Below, in pieces: positions 16,332 through 22,017 of a stretch of DNA of 22,017 nucleotides. Made by a program: the position numbers and the translations under genes. The first letter of the stretch is position 1; the number at the start of each line of letters is the position of its first letter. The notes below the pieces were generated by a model. The model saw only the letters and a program-made list of their open reading frames with translations. It ran no database searches and was not told where the DNA came from. Source of the DNA: JBQLZQ01 sp052168355 (lineage in GTDB: Bacteria; Pseudomonadota; Alphaproteobacteria; DSM-16000; Inquilinaceae); NCBI GenBank assembly GCA_052168355.1, contig JBQLZQ010000028.1:1-22017 (forward strand), read 5' to 3'.

Positions 16332-17852
16332 ATGGTCGCACGGGTCAATACGGTGGCCTTTCAGGGCATCGAGGTGATGGGCATCGACGTCCAGGTCCAG
16401 ATGACCGGCGGGCTGCCCGGTTTCACCATCGTCGGCCTGCCCGACAAGGCCGTCGGCGAAAGCCGCGAACGGGTGCGCGCGGCCCTGCACGCCCTGGGTC
16501 TGGCGCTGCCGCCCAAAAGGATCACGGTCAATCTGGCGCCGGCCGACGTGCTCAAGGAAGGCAGTCATTTCGACCTGCCGGTGGCGCTGGGGCTGCTGGC
16601 CGCGCTCGACGTGCTGCCGGGGCCGGAACTGGCCGGCTATCTGGCGCTGGGGGAACTGGCCCTGGACGGGGCGCTGACCCGGGTGGCCGGCGTGCTGCCG
16701 GCGGCCATGCATGCCGCCGCCCGGGATCTCGGCCTGATCTGCCCCGCAGCTTGCGGCGCCGAGGCGGCCTGGGCGGCCAACGCCGACGGCCGGATCGCGG
16801 TGCTGGCGCCGCCGACCCTGCTGGCGCTGGTCAACCATTTCAAGGGCGTCCAGGCCCTGAGCCCGCCCGAACCGCTGGTCGAGGAGCCGCTGGAGGCCGC
16901 GCCCGACCTGGCGGACATCAAGGGCCAGGAAACCGCCAAGCGGGCGCTGGAGGTGGCCGCGGCCGGCGGCCACAACCTTCTGATGCTGGGACCGCCGGGA
17001 TCGGGCAAGTCGATGCTGGCGGCCCGCCTGCCGGGCCTGCTGCCGCCCCTGACACCGGCCGAGGCGCTGGAGGTTTCGACCATCCACAGCGTCGCCGGGA
17101 TGCTCGACGGCGGGCGGCTGCGCCGGCATCGGCCGTTTCGCGATCCGCACCATTCGGCCTCGCTGGCGGCCCTGGTCGGCGGCGGCATGCGGGCCCGGCC
17201 GGGCGAGATTTCGCTGGCCCATCGCGGCGTGCTGTTTCTGGACGAGCTGCCGGAATTCCAGCGCCCGGCCCTGGAGGCGCTGCGCCAGCCGCTGGAAACG
17301 GGGCGGGTGGTGGTGGCGCGGGCCAACGCCCATGTCGCCTACCCGGCGCGGGTGCAGCTTGTCGCCGCCATGAACCCCTGCCGCTGCGGCCATCTGGGCG
17401 ATCCGGCACTGGCCTGCAGCCGGGCGCCGCGCTGCGCCCAGGACTACCAGGCCCGGATTTCCGGCCCCCTGTTCGACCGCATCGATCTGCATGTCGACGT
17501 GCCGGCGGTCAGCCCCGCCGACCTGGCCCTGCCGCCGCCGGCCGAGGGGTCGGCCGCGGTGGCCGCCCGGGTGGCGGCGGCGCGGGCGCGGCAGGACGAC
17601 CGCTATGCGGGCCTGCCCATCGCCACCAATGCCGAGGCCGACGGCGACGTGCTGGACCGCGCGGCGGCGCTGGACGAACCCGGAAAGGCGCTGCTCAACG
17701 ACGCGGCGGGACGGCTGCGCCTGTCGGCCCGCGGCTACCACCGGGTATTGCGGGTGGCCCGCACCCTGGCCGATTTGGACGGCGCCCCCGCCGTCCGCCG
17801 CCCCCACATCGCCGAGGCCTTGAGCTACCGCCGGGTGGCGCCGACGGGGTAG
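16332..17852 (+). CDS. comM: ComM/YifB family AAA+ ATPase (Mg-chelatase-like)
   Basis: ATPase of the ComM family; in Vibrio and Haemophilus ComM is a hexameric helicase that promotes branch migration during natural transformation. The 506-residue protein has the usual length and domain order. The N-terminal Lon-S5-like domain (about 1-165) has TIVGLPDKAVGESRERVRAA and FDLPVALGLL. The AAA+ domain follows, with Walker A GPPGSGKS (220-227), HSASLAALVGGG and Walker B VLFLDELPEF (300-309). A zinc-type cysteine cluster C350, C352, C362, C368 begins NPCRCGHLGDP, and the Mg_chelatase_C-type C-terminus has RLRLSARGYHRVLRVARTLADLDG. The ATG at 16332 follows GGAGGGG and matches family N-termini. No other competence genes are in the window. 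Confidence 0.96.
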   Translation: MVARVNTVAFQGIEVMGIDVQVQMTGGLPGFTIVGLPDKAVGESRERVRAALHALGLALPPKRITVNLAPADVLKEGSHFDLPVALGLLAALDVLPGPELAGYLALGELALDGALTRVAGVLPAAMHAAARDLGLICPAACGAEAAWAANADGRIAVLAPPTLLALVNHFKGVQALSPPEPLVEEPLEAAPDLADIKGQETAKRALEVAAAGGHNLLMLGPPGSGKSMLAARLPGLLPPLTPAEALEVSTIHSVAGMLDGGRLRRHRPFRDPHHSASLAALVGGGMRARPGEISLAHRGVLFLDELPEFQRPALEALRQPLETGRVVVARANAHVAYPARVQLVAAMNPCRCGHLGDPALACSRAPRCAQDYQARISGPLFDRIDLHVDVPAVSPADLALPPPAEGSAAVAARVAAARARQDDRYAGLPIATNAEADGDVLDRAAALDEPGKALLNDAAGRLRLSARGYHRVLRVARTLADLDGAPAVRRPHIAEALSYRRVAPTG

Positions 17853-17913
17853 GGCGCGCGGCGATCGATCCGGCAGGCCGCGCATTTCACTGCCCATAAA
17901 ACTGCTTCCGCGA

Positions 17914-18007
17914 GTCCCGGCCTTGAGCCGGGACCTGTGCGGAACGGCGCCGTTTGCGTCTGTCCGGGCGTTGCCGTCCCGCACAGGCCCCGGATCAAGT
18001 CCGGGGC
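17914..18007. repeat. Composite palindromic repeat (REP/BIME-like), copy A
   Basis: A short hairpin at each end: GTCCCGGC-N5-GCCGGGAC (17914-17934) and GCCCCGGA-N5-TCCGGGGC (17987-18007). The inner arms also pair, for example CCTGTGCGG (17934-17942) with CCGCACAGG (17979-17987), so 17922-17942 and 17979-17999 can form one long stem (19 of 21 pairs). The 33-nt centre (17943-17975) matches copy B at 27 positions. It lies in the 489-bp non-coding stretch after comM; no gene was recognised there. Confidence 0.8.
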
Positions 18008-18078
18008 TCGTCGTGTTCATTCCAGCTGCTTCCCCTTCAAGCAAAACCCTTCACCGACCCGAAGACAGTCTTCCCGAT

Positions 18079-18177
18079 CCCCGGCCCCCGAGCCGGGGGC
18101 ATGGCGCAAAGGCGTCGTTGGCGTTTCTCCGGACGTTGCCTGCCGTGGTGCACGGGCCCCGGCTCGAAGGCCGGGGC
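18079..18177. repeat. Composite palindromic repeat (REP/BIME-like), copy B
   Basis: Same layout as copy A: an outer hairpin CCCCGGC-N6-GCCGGGG (18079-18098), a 33-nt centre (18108-18140) matching 27 of 33 positions of copy A, and an outer hairpin GCCCCGGC-N6-GCCGGGGC (18156-18177). The loops differ from copy A while the stems are kept, so the copies have diverged under pairing constraint. Same orientation as copy A, about 71 bp away. The remaining DNA between the copies and up to about 18265 shows no convincing gene. Confidence 0.75.
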
Positions 18178-18268
18178 TCATGGATTCCTTCTTGGTCTTC
18201 CCCATGGAGCGACGATGGCGTTGGCCGCGGCGCCGGTTTGTCCCGGATGTCTCCAGACAATGTTCCGT

Positions 18269-18298
18269 TTGCGTAATTCATCCTATATCGGATATATA
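18269..18298 (+). promoter_or_regulatory. Candidate promoter/operator of the DUF1127 gene
   Basis: TTGCGT (18269-18274) and TATATA (18293-18298) are spaced by 18 nt in an AT-rich patch. The spacer contains TCCTATATCGGA (18281-18292), one base short of a perfect palindrome and part of a 23-bp direct repeat (18279-18301). Position between the -35 and -10 boxes is typical of a repressor operator. Predicted start near 18305, about 37 nt before the DUF1127 GTG. Confidence 0.45.
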
Positions 18299-18341
18299 CG
18301 CTCCCCGAAGCATCCGTGTGCGTTTTGATGGAGATGTTGCC

Positions 18342-18563
18342 GTGGCAACCCTGATTCGTTCCGCCGTTCTCGGGTCGGTTCCTCGCGGAATCGCCCATCT
18401 GGCCGGCCGGTGGAGAACATGGCGGTTGCGGCGGCAGCGCATCACCGCCATCGCCGAGCTACCCGATTATCTGCGGCGGGACATCGGCTGGCGGGAGCCT
18501 GTCGTTTCGCTTGACAAAACACATCCGATATCGGAAATAAACGCAACGCGGGTGAGATCGTGA
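18342..18563 (+). CDS. Small DUF1127 (YjiS-like) protein
   Basis: Short basic protein of 73 residues. The central part, WRTWRLRRQRITAIAELPDYLRRDIGW (about 24-50), has the arginine-rich helix and terminal L..DIG pattern of DUF1127. Alphaproteobacterial DUF1127 proteins have been linked to small-RNA handling and to phosphate or stress responses; the role here is not known. The start is a GTG at 18342 with GGAG 8 nt upstream; no in-frame ATG lies close by. The last codons (HPISEINA) are encoded by the second copy of the 23-bp palindromic repeat, while the first copy lies upstream of the gene. It is monocistronic as far as can be seen. Confidence 0.75.
   Translation: MATLIRSAVLGSVPRGIAHLAGRWRTWRLRRQRITAIAELPDYLRRDIGWREPVVSLDKTHPISEINATRVRS
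18511..18544 (+). promoter_or_regulatory. Second palindrome copy with consensus -35 box
   Basis: A perfect consensus TTGACA (18511-18516) stands before the perfect palindrome TCCGATATCGGA (18524-18535). A weak -10 candidate (AAATAA, 18535-18540) follows at 18-nt spacing. Positions 18522-18544 match 18279-18301 at 20 of 23 bases. It lies inside the 3' end of the DUF1127 gene and upstream of the small unknown gene and the MarR-like gene, which it could drive. Confidence 0.35.
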
Positions 18564-18730
18564 GTCCGCCCTTCACCACCCTTTCGGCGGACCCGTCCCG
18601 GTTCCCGCCGCCTTGCCGCAGGAGCCCGACATGACCCTCCGTCGTATGAACGTTACGCAAAAATCCGTGACCGTGCCGCGTCATTCGCGCCCCGTCGATC
18701 GGTTGTCCGGCGTTTCGTTTTGGTGGTGTC

Positions 18731-18988
18731 ATGCATATTTTCCTAAAGCTTGTTGGCGGTCGTCAGTTTTTTCTTGAGGTCGCCCGATGGTCCGACGGGG
18801 GCACGGGAACCCTGCCGCCGTTCCAGACGCGGCGGGAGGATGGCGAGTGGGTGGTGTGGCTGGGCCGCTTGATGCTCATTTACACACCGGCCCGATGGGC
18901 GCCGCCGAAAACGTGGACGCCGCCGGCGCGGGGGGCGCTGACCCTCGGAGCGGTGGGCGATGACGCGCCGGGCCCTGGCCCCGGCTAA
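18731..18988 (+). CDS. Small tryptophan-rich protein of unknown function
   Basis: Unrecognised 85-residue frame starting at an ATG at 18731 with GGTGG upstream. It contains five tryptophans (W20, W40, W43, W56, W62) and aromatic or hydrophobic strand-like stretches such as RQFFLEVARW and EWVVWLGRLMLIYTPARW. The C-terminus is proline/glycine-rich and overlaps the MarR-like gene by 29 nt in another frame. No signal peptide or membrane segment is obvious. The first 50 bases are distinctly AT-richer than the rest of the window. The ordered aromatic pattern and close coupling to the regulator suggest a real gene, perhaps phage-derived, but no family was recognised. Confidence 0.5.
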   Translation: MHIFLKLVGGRQFFLEVARWSDGGTGTLPPFQTRREDGEWVVWLGRLMLIYTPARWAPPKTWTPPARGALTLGAVGDDAPGPGPG

Positions 18989-19379
18989 GCCGGACTCGCC
19001 GGCCGGCAACGACGGGTCGCTGGTGCGGCTGGCGCGGGTGCTTGAGGAGTTTCGCGCGCTCGATCCCGACATGCCGATCCAATACGCCCTGTCGTTCCTG
19101 ACGGTGGTGGAGGAGGAAGGGCTGTCCCTGCGCGACCTGTCCGCGCGGCTTGGCATCGCCCAATCGTCGGCGTCGCGCAACGTGGCGGCGCTGGGGGAAT
19201 GGCACTCGTTCCGCAAGCCCGGCCTGCATCTGGTGGAGGCGCGCGAGGACCCGCGCGAGCGGCGGCGCAAGATCGTTACCCTGACCGCCAAGGGCCGGGC
19301 GCTGGCCGCCCGGCTGGACGCGGTGATGGCCGGCCGGCGGCCGGGCCCGCGGTCCAAGCGGGGCCCCGGCTCCTCCTGA
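18960..19379 (+). CDS. MarR-like winged helix-turn-helix regulator
   Basis: Protein of 139 residues with a MarR-type winged helix. The first helices contain LVRLARVLEEFRALDPDMPIQYALSFLTVVEEEG (21-54), the helix-turn-helix is LSLRDLSARLGIAQSSASRNVAALG (56-79), and the wing is EDPRERRRKIVTLTAKG (96-112). The DPDMPIQYALSFL segment recalls MarR-like proteins often found in prophages and plasmids, but this is memory-based. The C-terminal tail (about 122-139) is arginine- and proline-rich. The ATG at 18960 has GGAG upstream and overlaps the small tryptophan-rich gene by 29 nt. The ligand and targets are unknown; the palindromes at 18281 and 18524 are candidate operators. Confidence 0.8.
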   Translation: MTRRALAPAKPDSPAGNDGSLVRLARVLEEFRALDPDMPIQYALSFLTVVEEEGLSLRDLSARLGIAQSSASRNVAALGEWHSFRKPGLHLVEAREDPRERRRKIVTLTAKGRALAARLDAVMAGRRPGPRSKRGPGSS

Positions 19380-19380
19380 A

Positions 19381-19407
19381 CGCCCGGCCCGAAAGAAGCG
19401 CCGGGCG
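19381..19407 (+). terminator. Hairpin just after the MarR-like gene
   Basis: CGCCCGGC (19381-19388) and GCCGGGCG (19400-19407) form a perfect 8-bp stem with an 11-nt loop, starting two bases after the MarR-like stop codon. No T-run follows, so termination efficiency is uncertain; it may also protect the 3' end. Confidence 0.35.
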
Positions 19408-19536
19408 CACGAATGACTTGACCCACGCCACCCGATCGCCTTACTCGGCCTTCATTATTCCATTGTAGGATGGCGGCGAGCGGGCCTCGGTTCCCTTGCG
19501 GTTCCACCGGTCCGCCGCCAGGACGAGGAGAACGAC

Positions 19537-20202
19537 ATGAGCGGCAGGCGGTCGTTTCGGATCGTGGGCGTGGCGATGGCGTTGGCGGCGCTACCGGGGG
19601 TTTTCCCCATCGCCGCGGTTCAGGCCCATCCGCATGTCTGGATCGACATCCAGGCCGACATCCTGTTCGACGATGACGGCCGGGTCGCCGCGCTTGGGCA
19701 GCGTTGGCTGTTCGACGAATTCTACACCGCGTTCGTCACCGAGGGGCTGGACGGCGACGGCGACGGCGCGCCGGATGCCGAACCGCTCGACGCCCTGCTG
19801 CGCGACACCATGACCAACCTCAGGGACTACGATTTCTTCTCCCGGGTCGAACGGGGGGCGGAGACGCTCGACTTCGGCGACATTTCGGACATGGCGGTGT
19901 CGGTGCGCGACGGGCGCCTGGAAATGGCCTTCACGCTGCCGCTCGCAACCCCCGTCGCCCCCGGGCCGGACGGGCTGCGGTACGCTGTCTTCGATCCGTC
20001 CTTTTATGTCGAGATGCTCCACGCCCAGACCGACGACGCGATCCGCCTGGTCGATGCGCCGGACGGCTGCCTCCATCGCCTGCGCGCGCCGAACCCGGAC
20101 GCCGACGCCCTGTCCCTGGCGTCGTCGCTCGATCAGCTGGACAGCGCCGGGACCGATCTGGGCATCCTCTTCGCCGAATGGGTGACCGTGCGGTGCGAGT
20201 GA
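19537..20202 (+). CDS. Secreted DUF1007 protein linked to nickel/cobalt export
   Basis: Periplasmic protein of 221 residues of the DUF1007 family (described as a periplasmic component beside NicO-type permeases). The signal peptide is RRSFRIVGVAMALAALPGVFPIAAVQA, with likely cleavage after A30, leaving a mature start HPHVWIDIQADILFDDDGRV. HPHVW is a family hallmark and a likely metal-handling site. LDGDGDGAPDAEPLD (71-85) resembles an EF-hand-type calcium loop. The ATG at 19537 follows AGGACGAGGAGAACGAC, a strong ribosome site. The gene overlaps the NicO-type permease gene by 10 nt, so the two proteins are probably made together. The role is inferred from the pairing. Confidence 0.88.
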   Translation: MSGRRSFRIVGVAMALAALPGVFPIAAVQAHPHVWIDIQADILFDDDGRVAALGQRWLFDEFYTAFVTEGLDGDGDGAPDAEPLDALLRDTMTNLRDYDFFSRVERGAETLDFGDISDMAVSVRDGRLEMAFTLPLATPVAPGPDGLRYAVFDPSFYVEMLHAQTDDAIRLVDAPDGCLHRLRAPNPDADALSLASSLDQLDSAGTDLGILFAEWVTVRCE

Positions 20203-21191
20203 TTCTCCCGATCAGCGCTTTGGCCATCGGCGTTGCGGTTCTGGCCGGGGTGGCCGCCGCGGCGTCACCGATCGCGGGGCAGGCCGGGCCGGACCCATCG
20301 CTATGGGCCCGGGGCATCGCCTGGGTGCTGGAACAACAGCGGCTGCTGCACGCGGAACTGGCCACCGGCCTGCGCGGCCTGGAGGGCGGCGGCGGTGCGG
20401 CGGCCTGGGGGCTGGTCCTGACCGGGTTTCTCTATGGCGTCTTTCACGCCGCCGGACCGGGCCACGGCAAGGCGGTGATCGCCACCTATCTGGTGGCCGA
20501 AAAACAATCGATCCGCCGCGGCGTCGGTCTGGTCGCGGCCGCTTCGGTCCTGCAGGGCGTGGTGGCCGTGACGCTGGTGTACGGGTTCATCTACCTGGCC
20601 GGATGGCTGCCGCGCGACACCGCCGCCGCGGTGGGGTGGAGCGAACGCGTCAGCTTTGTTCTGGTCGTCGCGATCGGCGCAGCCCTGGTGGTGCGCGCCA
20701 TGCGCCGCGTCGGTCCCCTCGTGCGCCGGATGGTTTCAAGCAACGCCGCCGTGGCTGCCGGGGCGTCGGGTGTCGATGTGTCGGGGCACGATCATGCGCA
20801 CGCCGCCTGCGGTCACGCGCATGTGCCCACGGCGGACCAGATCGACCGGGCCCGGGATCTGAGAACCAGCGTCGGCGCCGTCCTGTCCATCGGCCTGCGG
20901 CCCTGCACCGGCGCCGTGCTCGTGCTGGTCCTGGCCAGGGTCGCGGGGTTGCCGTGGGCCGGTGTCGGCGCCGTCGCCGCGATGTCGGCCGGGACCGCTG
21001 TCGCGGTCGGAGTCCTGGCCGTTCTGGTCGTCGCCCTGCGGGACCGGGCGGCCGCCCTGGTTCCCGGGCACCAGACACGGTGGCAAATGTCCGCCGGTGT
21101 GGTGACCCTGGCGGGCGGCGCTGTTCTGATGGCGCTTGGCGGGTCGCTGCTGGCGGCGTCGTTCGCCCCCTCGCACCCGCTTGGTCTGTGA
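20193..21191 (+). CDS. NicO/RcnA-family nickel/cobalt permease
   Basis: Inner-membrane protein of 332 residues with an N-terminal hydrophobic segment and about six further membrane helices, matching the NicO/RcnA efflux family. Diagnostic motifs are GVFHAAGPGHGKAVIATYL (82-100), with the conserved HX4GHGK-type metal site H85-H91-K93, and LSIGLRPCTGAVLVLVLA (231-248). Between them a cytosolic or periplasmic loop has SGHDHAHAACGHAHVP, with five histidines (H199-H210) and one cysteine likely to bind Ni(II) or Co(II). The start is taken as GTG 20193, giving an arginine before the first helix; GTG 20199 (overlapping as GTGA) is the alternative. The adjacent DUF1007 protein is the likely periplasmic partner. 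Direction of transport and metal are inferred from family. Confidence 0.88.
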   Translation: MRVILPISALAIGVAVLAGVAAAASPIAGQAGPDPSLWARGIAWVLEQQRLLHAELATGLRGLEGGGGAAAWGLVLTGFLYGVFHAAGPGHGKAVIATYLVAEKQSIRRGVGLVAAASVLQGVVAVTLVYGFIYLAGWLPRDTAAAVGWSERVSFVLVVAIGAALVVRAMRRVGPLVRRMVSSNAAVAAGASGVDVSGHDHAHAACGHAHVPTADQIDRARDLRTSVGAVLSIGLRPCTGAVLVLVLARVAGLPWAGVGAVAAMSAGTAVAVGVLAVLVVALRDRAAALVPGHQTRWQMSAGVVTLAGGAVLMALGGSLLAASFAPSHPLGL

Positions 21192-21967
21192 GTGTGGGGT
21201 CGCCTGCCCCGTCGCGACCCCGAACCCCGGTCCTGCCCAAGGTGATCGGTCATCGCGGCGCGGCCGCGCGCGCGCCAGAGAATACCCTGGCCGGGCTGCG
21301 CGCGGCCGCGGATCTGGGCGTGGCCATGGTCGAATTCGACGTCAAGCTCAGCCGGGACGGCGTGCCCGTGGTGATCCACGACGACAGGGTCGACCGGACC
21401 ACCGACGGCACGGGACAGGTGCGCGACCTGGACGTCGAGACCCTGCGGGCGCTGGATGCCGGCGCCTGGTTCGGGCCGGCTTTTGCCGGCGAACGCATCC
21501 CGACCCTGGACGAGGCGTTGGATCTGGTCCTGGAGCGCGGCCTCGCCGTCAATCTGGAAATCAAGCCGTGTTCCGGGCGGGAAGCGGAGACCGCGCGCGT
21601 GGCCCTGGCGGCCGCCCGGGCCCGATGGCCCGCAGACCGACCGCCGCCGCTGGTCTCCAGCTTTGCCCTAGATTCCCTGCTTGCGGCGCGGGACGCGGCA
21701 CCGGACTGGCCGCGCGGCTGGTTGTTCGACCGGCGCCCGCCGGACTGGCGGATCACAATGGCGGACCTGGCGCCCGCGGCGCTCAATTTCAGCGCCGACC
21801 GCGTGACGGCGGCGGAACTGGCCGACTATCGCGACACCGGTCTAGGTCTTCTGGCCTACACGGTCAACGACCCGGCGCGGGCGCTCGACCTGTTCGCCCA
21901 GGGCGTGGACGGGGTGTTCAGCGATGTTCCGGATACGATTTTGGCCGCCGTGGAGTCGGGCCGCTAG
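21188..21967 (+). CDS. ugpQ: Glycerophosphodiester phosphodiesterase (UgpQ-like)
   Basis: Hydrolyses glycerophosphodiesters to glycerol-3-phosphate and an alcohol. The 259-residue protein has the GDPD TIM-barrel motifs: VIGHRGAAARAPENTLAGL (19-37, with H22, R23, E31, N32), VEFDVKLSRDGVPVVIHDD (48-66, metal ligands E49 and D51, catalytic H64), then TLDEALDL, NLEIKP (E124) and the ending LLAYTVNDPARALDLFAQGVDGVFSDVP. It has no signal peptide, so it is cytoplasmic and closer to UgpQ than to periplasmic GlpQ. The GTG at 21188 overlaps the permease stop as GTGA; a GTG at 21194 is possible. Its place in the metal-export operon may reflect co-transcription only. No ugpABCE transporter genes are visible. 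Confidence 0.93.
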   Translation: MSVGSPAPSRPRTPVLPKVIGHRGAAARAPENTLAGLRAAADLGVAMVEFDVKLSRDGVPVVIHDDRVDRTTDGTGQVRDLDVETLRALDAGAWFGPAFAGERIPTLDEALDLVLERGLAVNLEIKPCSGREAETARVALAAARARWPADRPPPLVSSFALDSLLAARDAAPDWPRGWLFDRRPPDWRITMADLAPAALNFSADRVTAAELADYRDTGLGLLAYTVNDPARALDLFAQGVDGVFSDVPDTILAAVESGR

Positions 21968-21975
21968 AGCGCGAT

Positions 21976-22013
21976 CGTCATTGGTGGAAGCGGACCCGCT
22001 TCCACCAATGACG
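21976..22013. terminator. Perfect 18-bp inverted repeat after ugpQ
   Basis: Positions 21976-21993 and 21996-22013 are exact reverse complements (arm CGTCATTGGTGGAAGCGG) with only 2 nt between them, starting 9 nt after the ugpQ stop. The stem could act as a terminator or 3'-end protector, but the window ends 4 nt later, so a T-run cannot be seen. The preceding AGAGCGCGATC and the perfect symmetry also fit a dispersed palindromic repeat. Confidence 0.55.
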
Positions 22014-22017
22014 TGAA

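Noticed and set aside
17923..18276. Open frames running through the composite repeats after comM
   Set aside because: They are translations of the palindromic repeats, differ between frames and lack ribosome sites or domain signals.
18564..18592. Inverted repeat GTCCGCC/GGCGGAC after the DUF1127 stop as a terminator
   Set aside because: The stem is only 7 bp with a 15-nt loop and no T-run follows; too weak to call.
18631..18777. A 48-codon frame starting MTLRRMNVTQ with a good CAGGAG site 6 nt upstream
   Set aside because: It overlaps the tryptophan-rich gene in another frame and its second half is composition-odd with no recognisable domain. It could be a leader peptide but is not supported enough to annotate.
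19418..19446. TTGACC with 17-nt spacing to TTACTC as promoter of the DUF1007 operon
   Set aside because: The -35 match is good but the -10 matches only about one of six consensus positions.

Overview
The window looks like chromosomal DNA of a high-GC alphaproteobacterium, most likely of the Rhodospirillales type. This is inferred from gene content and gene order (hrcA-grpE divergent from rph, then rdgB-hemW, an LpoA-like lipoprotein divergent from rsmI-yraN, then gshB and comM) and from very strong G/C third-position bias. No rRNA or tRNA gene, CRISPR array or insertion sequence was seen. Most of the window is conserved housekeeping DNA.

Layout. (1) 1-4516 is a chaperone block, mostly on the minus strand: dnaK (its 3' part runs off the left edge), a rhomboid protease gene, and an hrcA-grpE pair joined by an ATGA overlap. 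An alkB-type DNA repair gene lies between them on the plus strand. (2) 4660-8291 carries rph, rdgB and hemW on the plus strand. A beta-hydroxyacid dehydrogenase gene is inserted in the opposite direction between rph and rdgB. (3) 8304-11752 holds two minus-strand envelope genes: a secreted three-domain calcineurin-like phosphoesterase and an LpoA/LppC-like lipoprotein. (4) 11854-15654 is a tightly packed plus-strand operon, rsmI-yraN-BON lipoprotein-SirB1-like-gshB, whose first four genes are joined by three successive 4-nt ATGA overlaps. It resembles the E. coli rsmI/lpoA/yraN/diaA/dolP neighbourhood, without diaA. (5) 15671-17852 has a small PAS-type gene divergent from comM.

(6) 17853-19379 is the accessory-looking part. 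It starts with two related copies of a roughly 95-bp composite palindromic repeat. Next comes a DUF1127 gene whose upstream region and 3' end share a 23-bp repeat centred on a TCCGATATCGGA palindrome, each copy lying between promoter-like boxes. A small tryptophan-rich unknown protein overlaps a MarR-like regulator at the end of the region. The repeated palindrome beside a winged-helix regulator gene is the best candidate here for an undescribed small regulatory module, but that is inference.

(7) 19537-21967 is an overlapping run of a secreted DUF1007 protein, a NicO/RcnA-type nickel/cobalt permease with a histidine-rich loop, and a glycerophosphodiester phosphodiesterase. It is followed by a perfect 18-bp inverted repeat at the right edge.

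No clearly new defence, mobile or biosynthetic system is visible. The points most worth checking are the paired palindromes at 18279-18544, the composite repeats at 17914-18177, the hairpin in the dnaK leader, and the organisation of the metal-transport operon.
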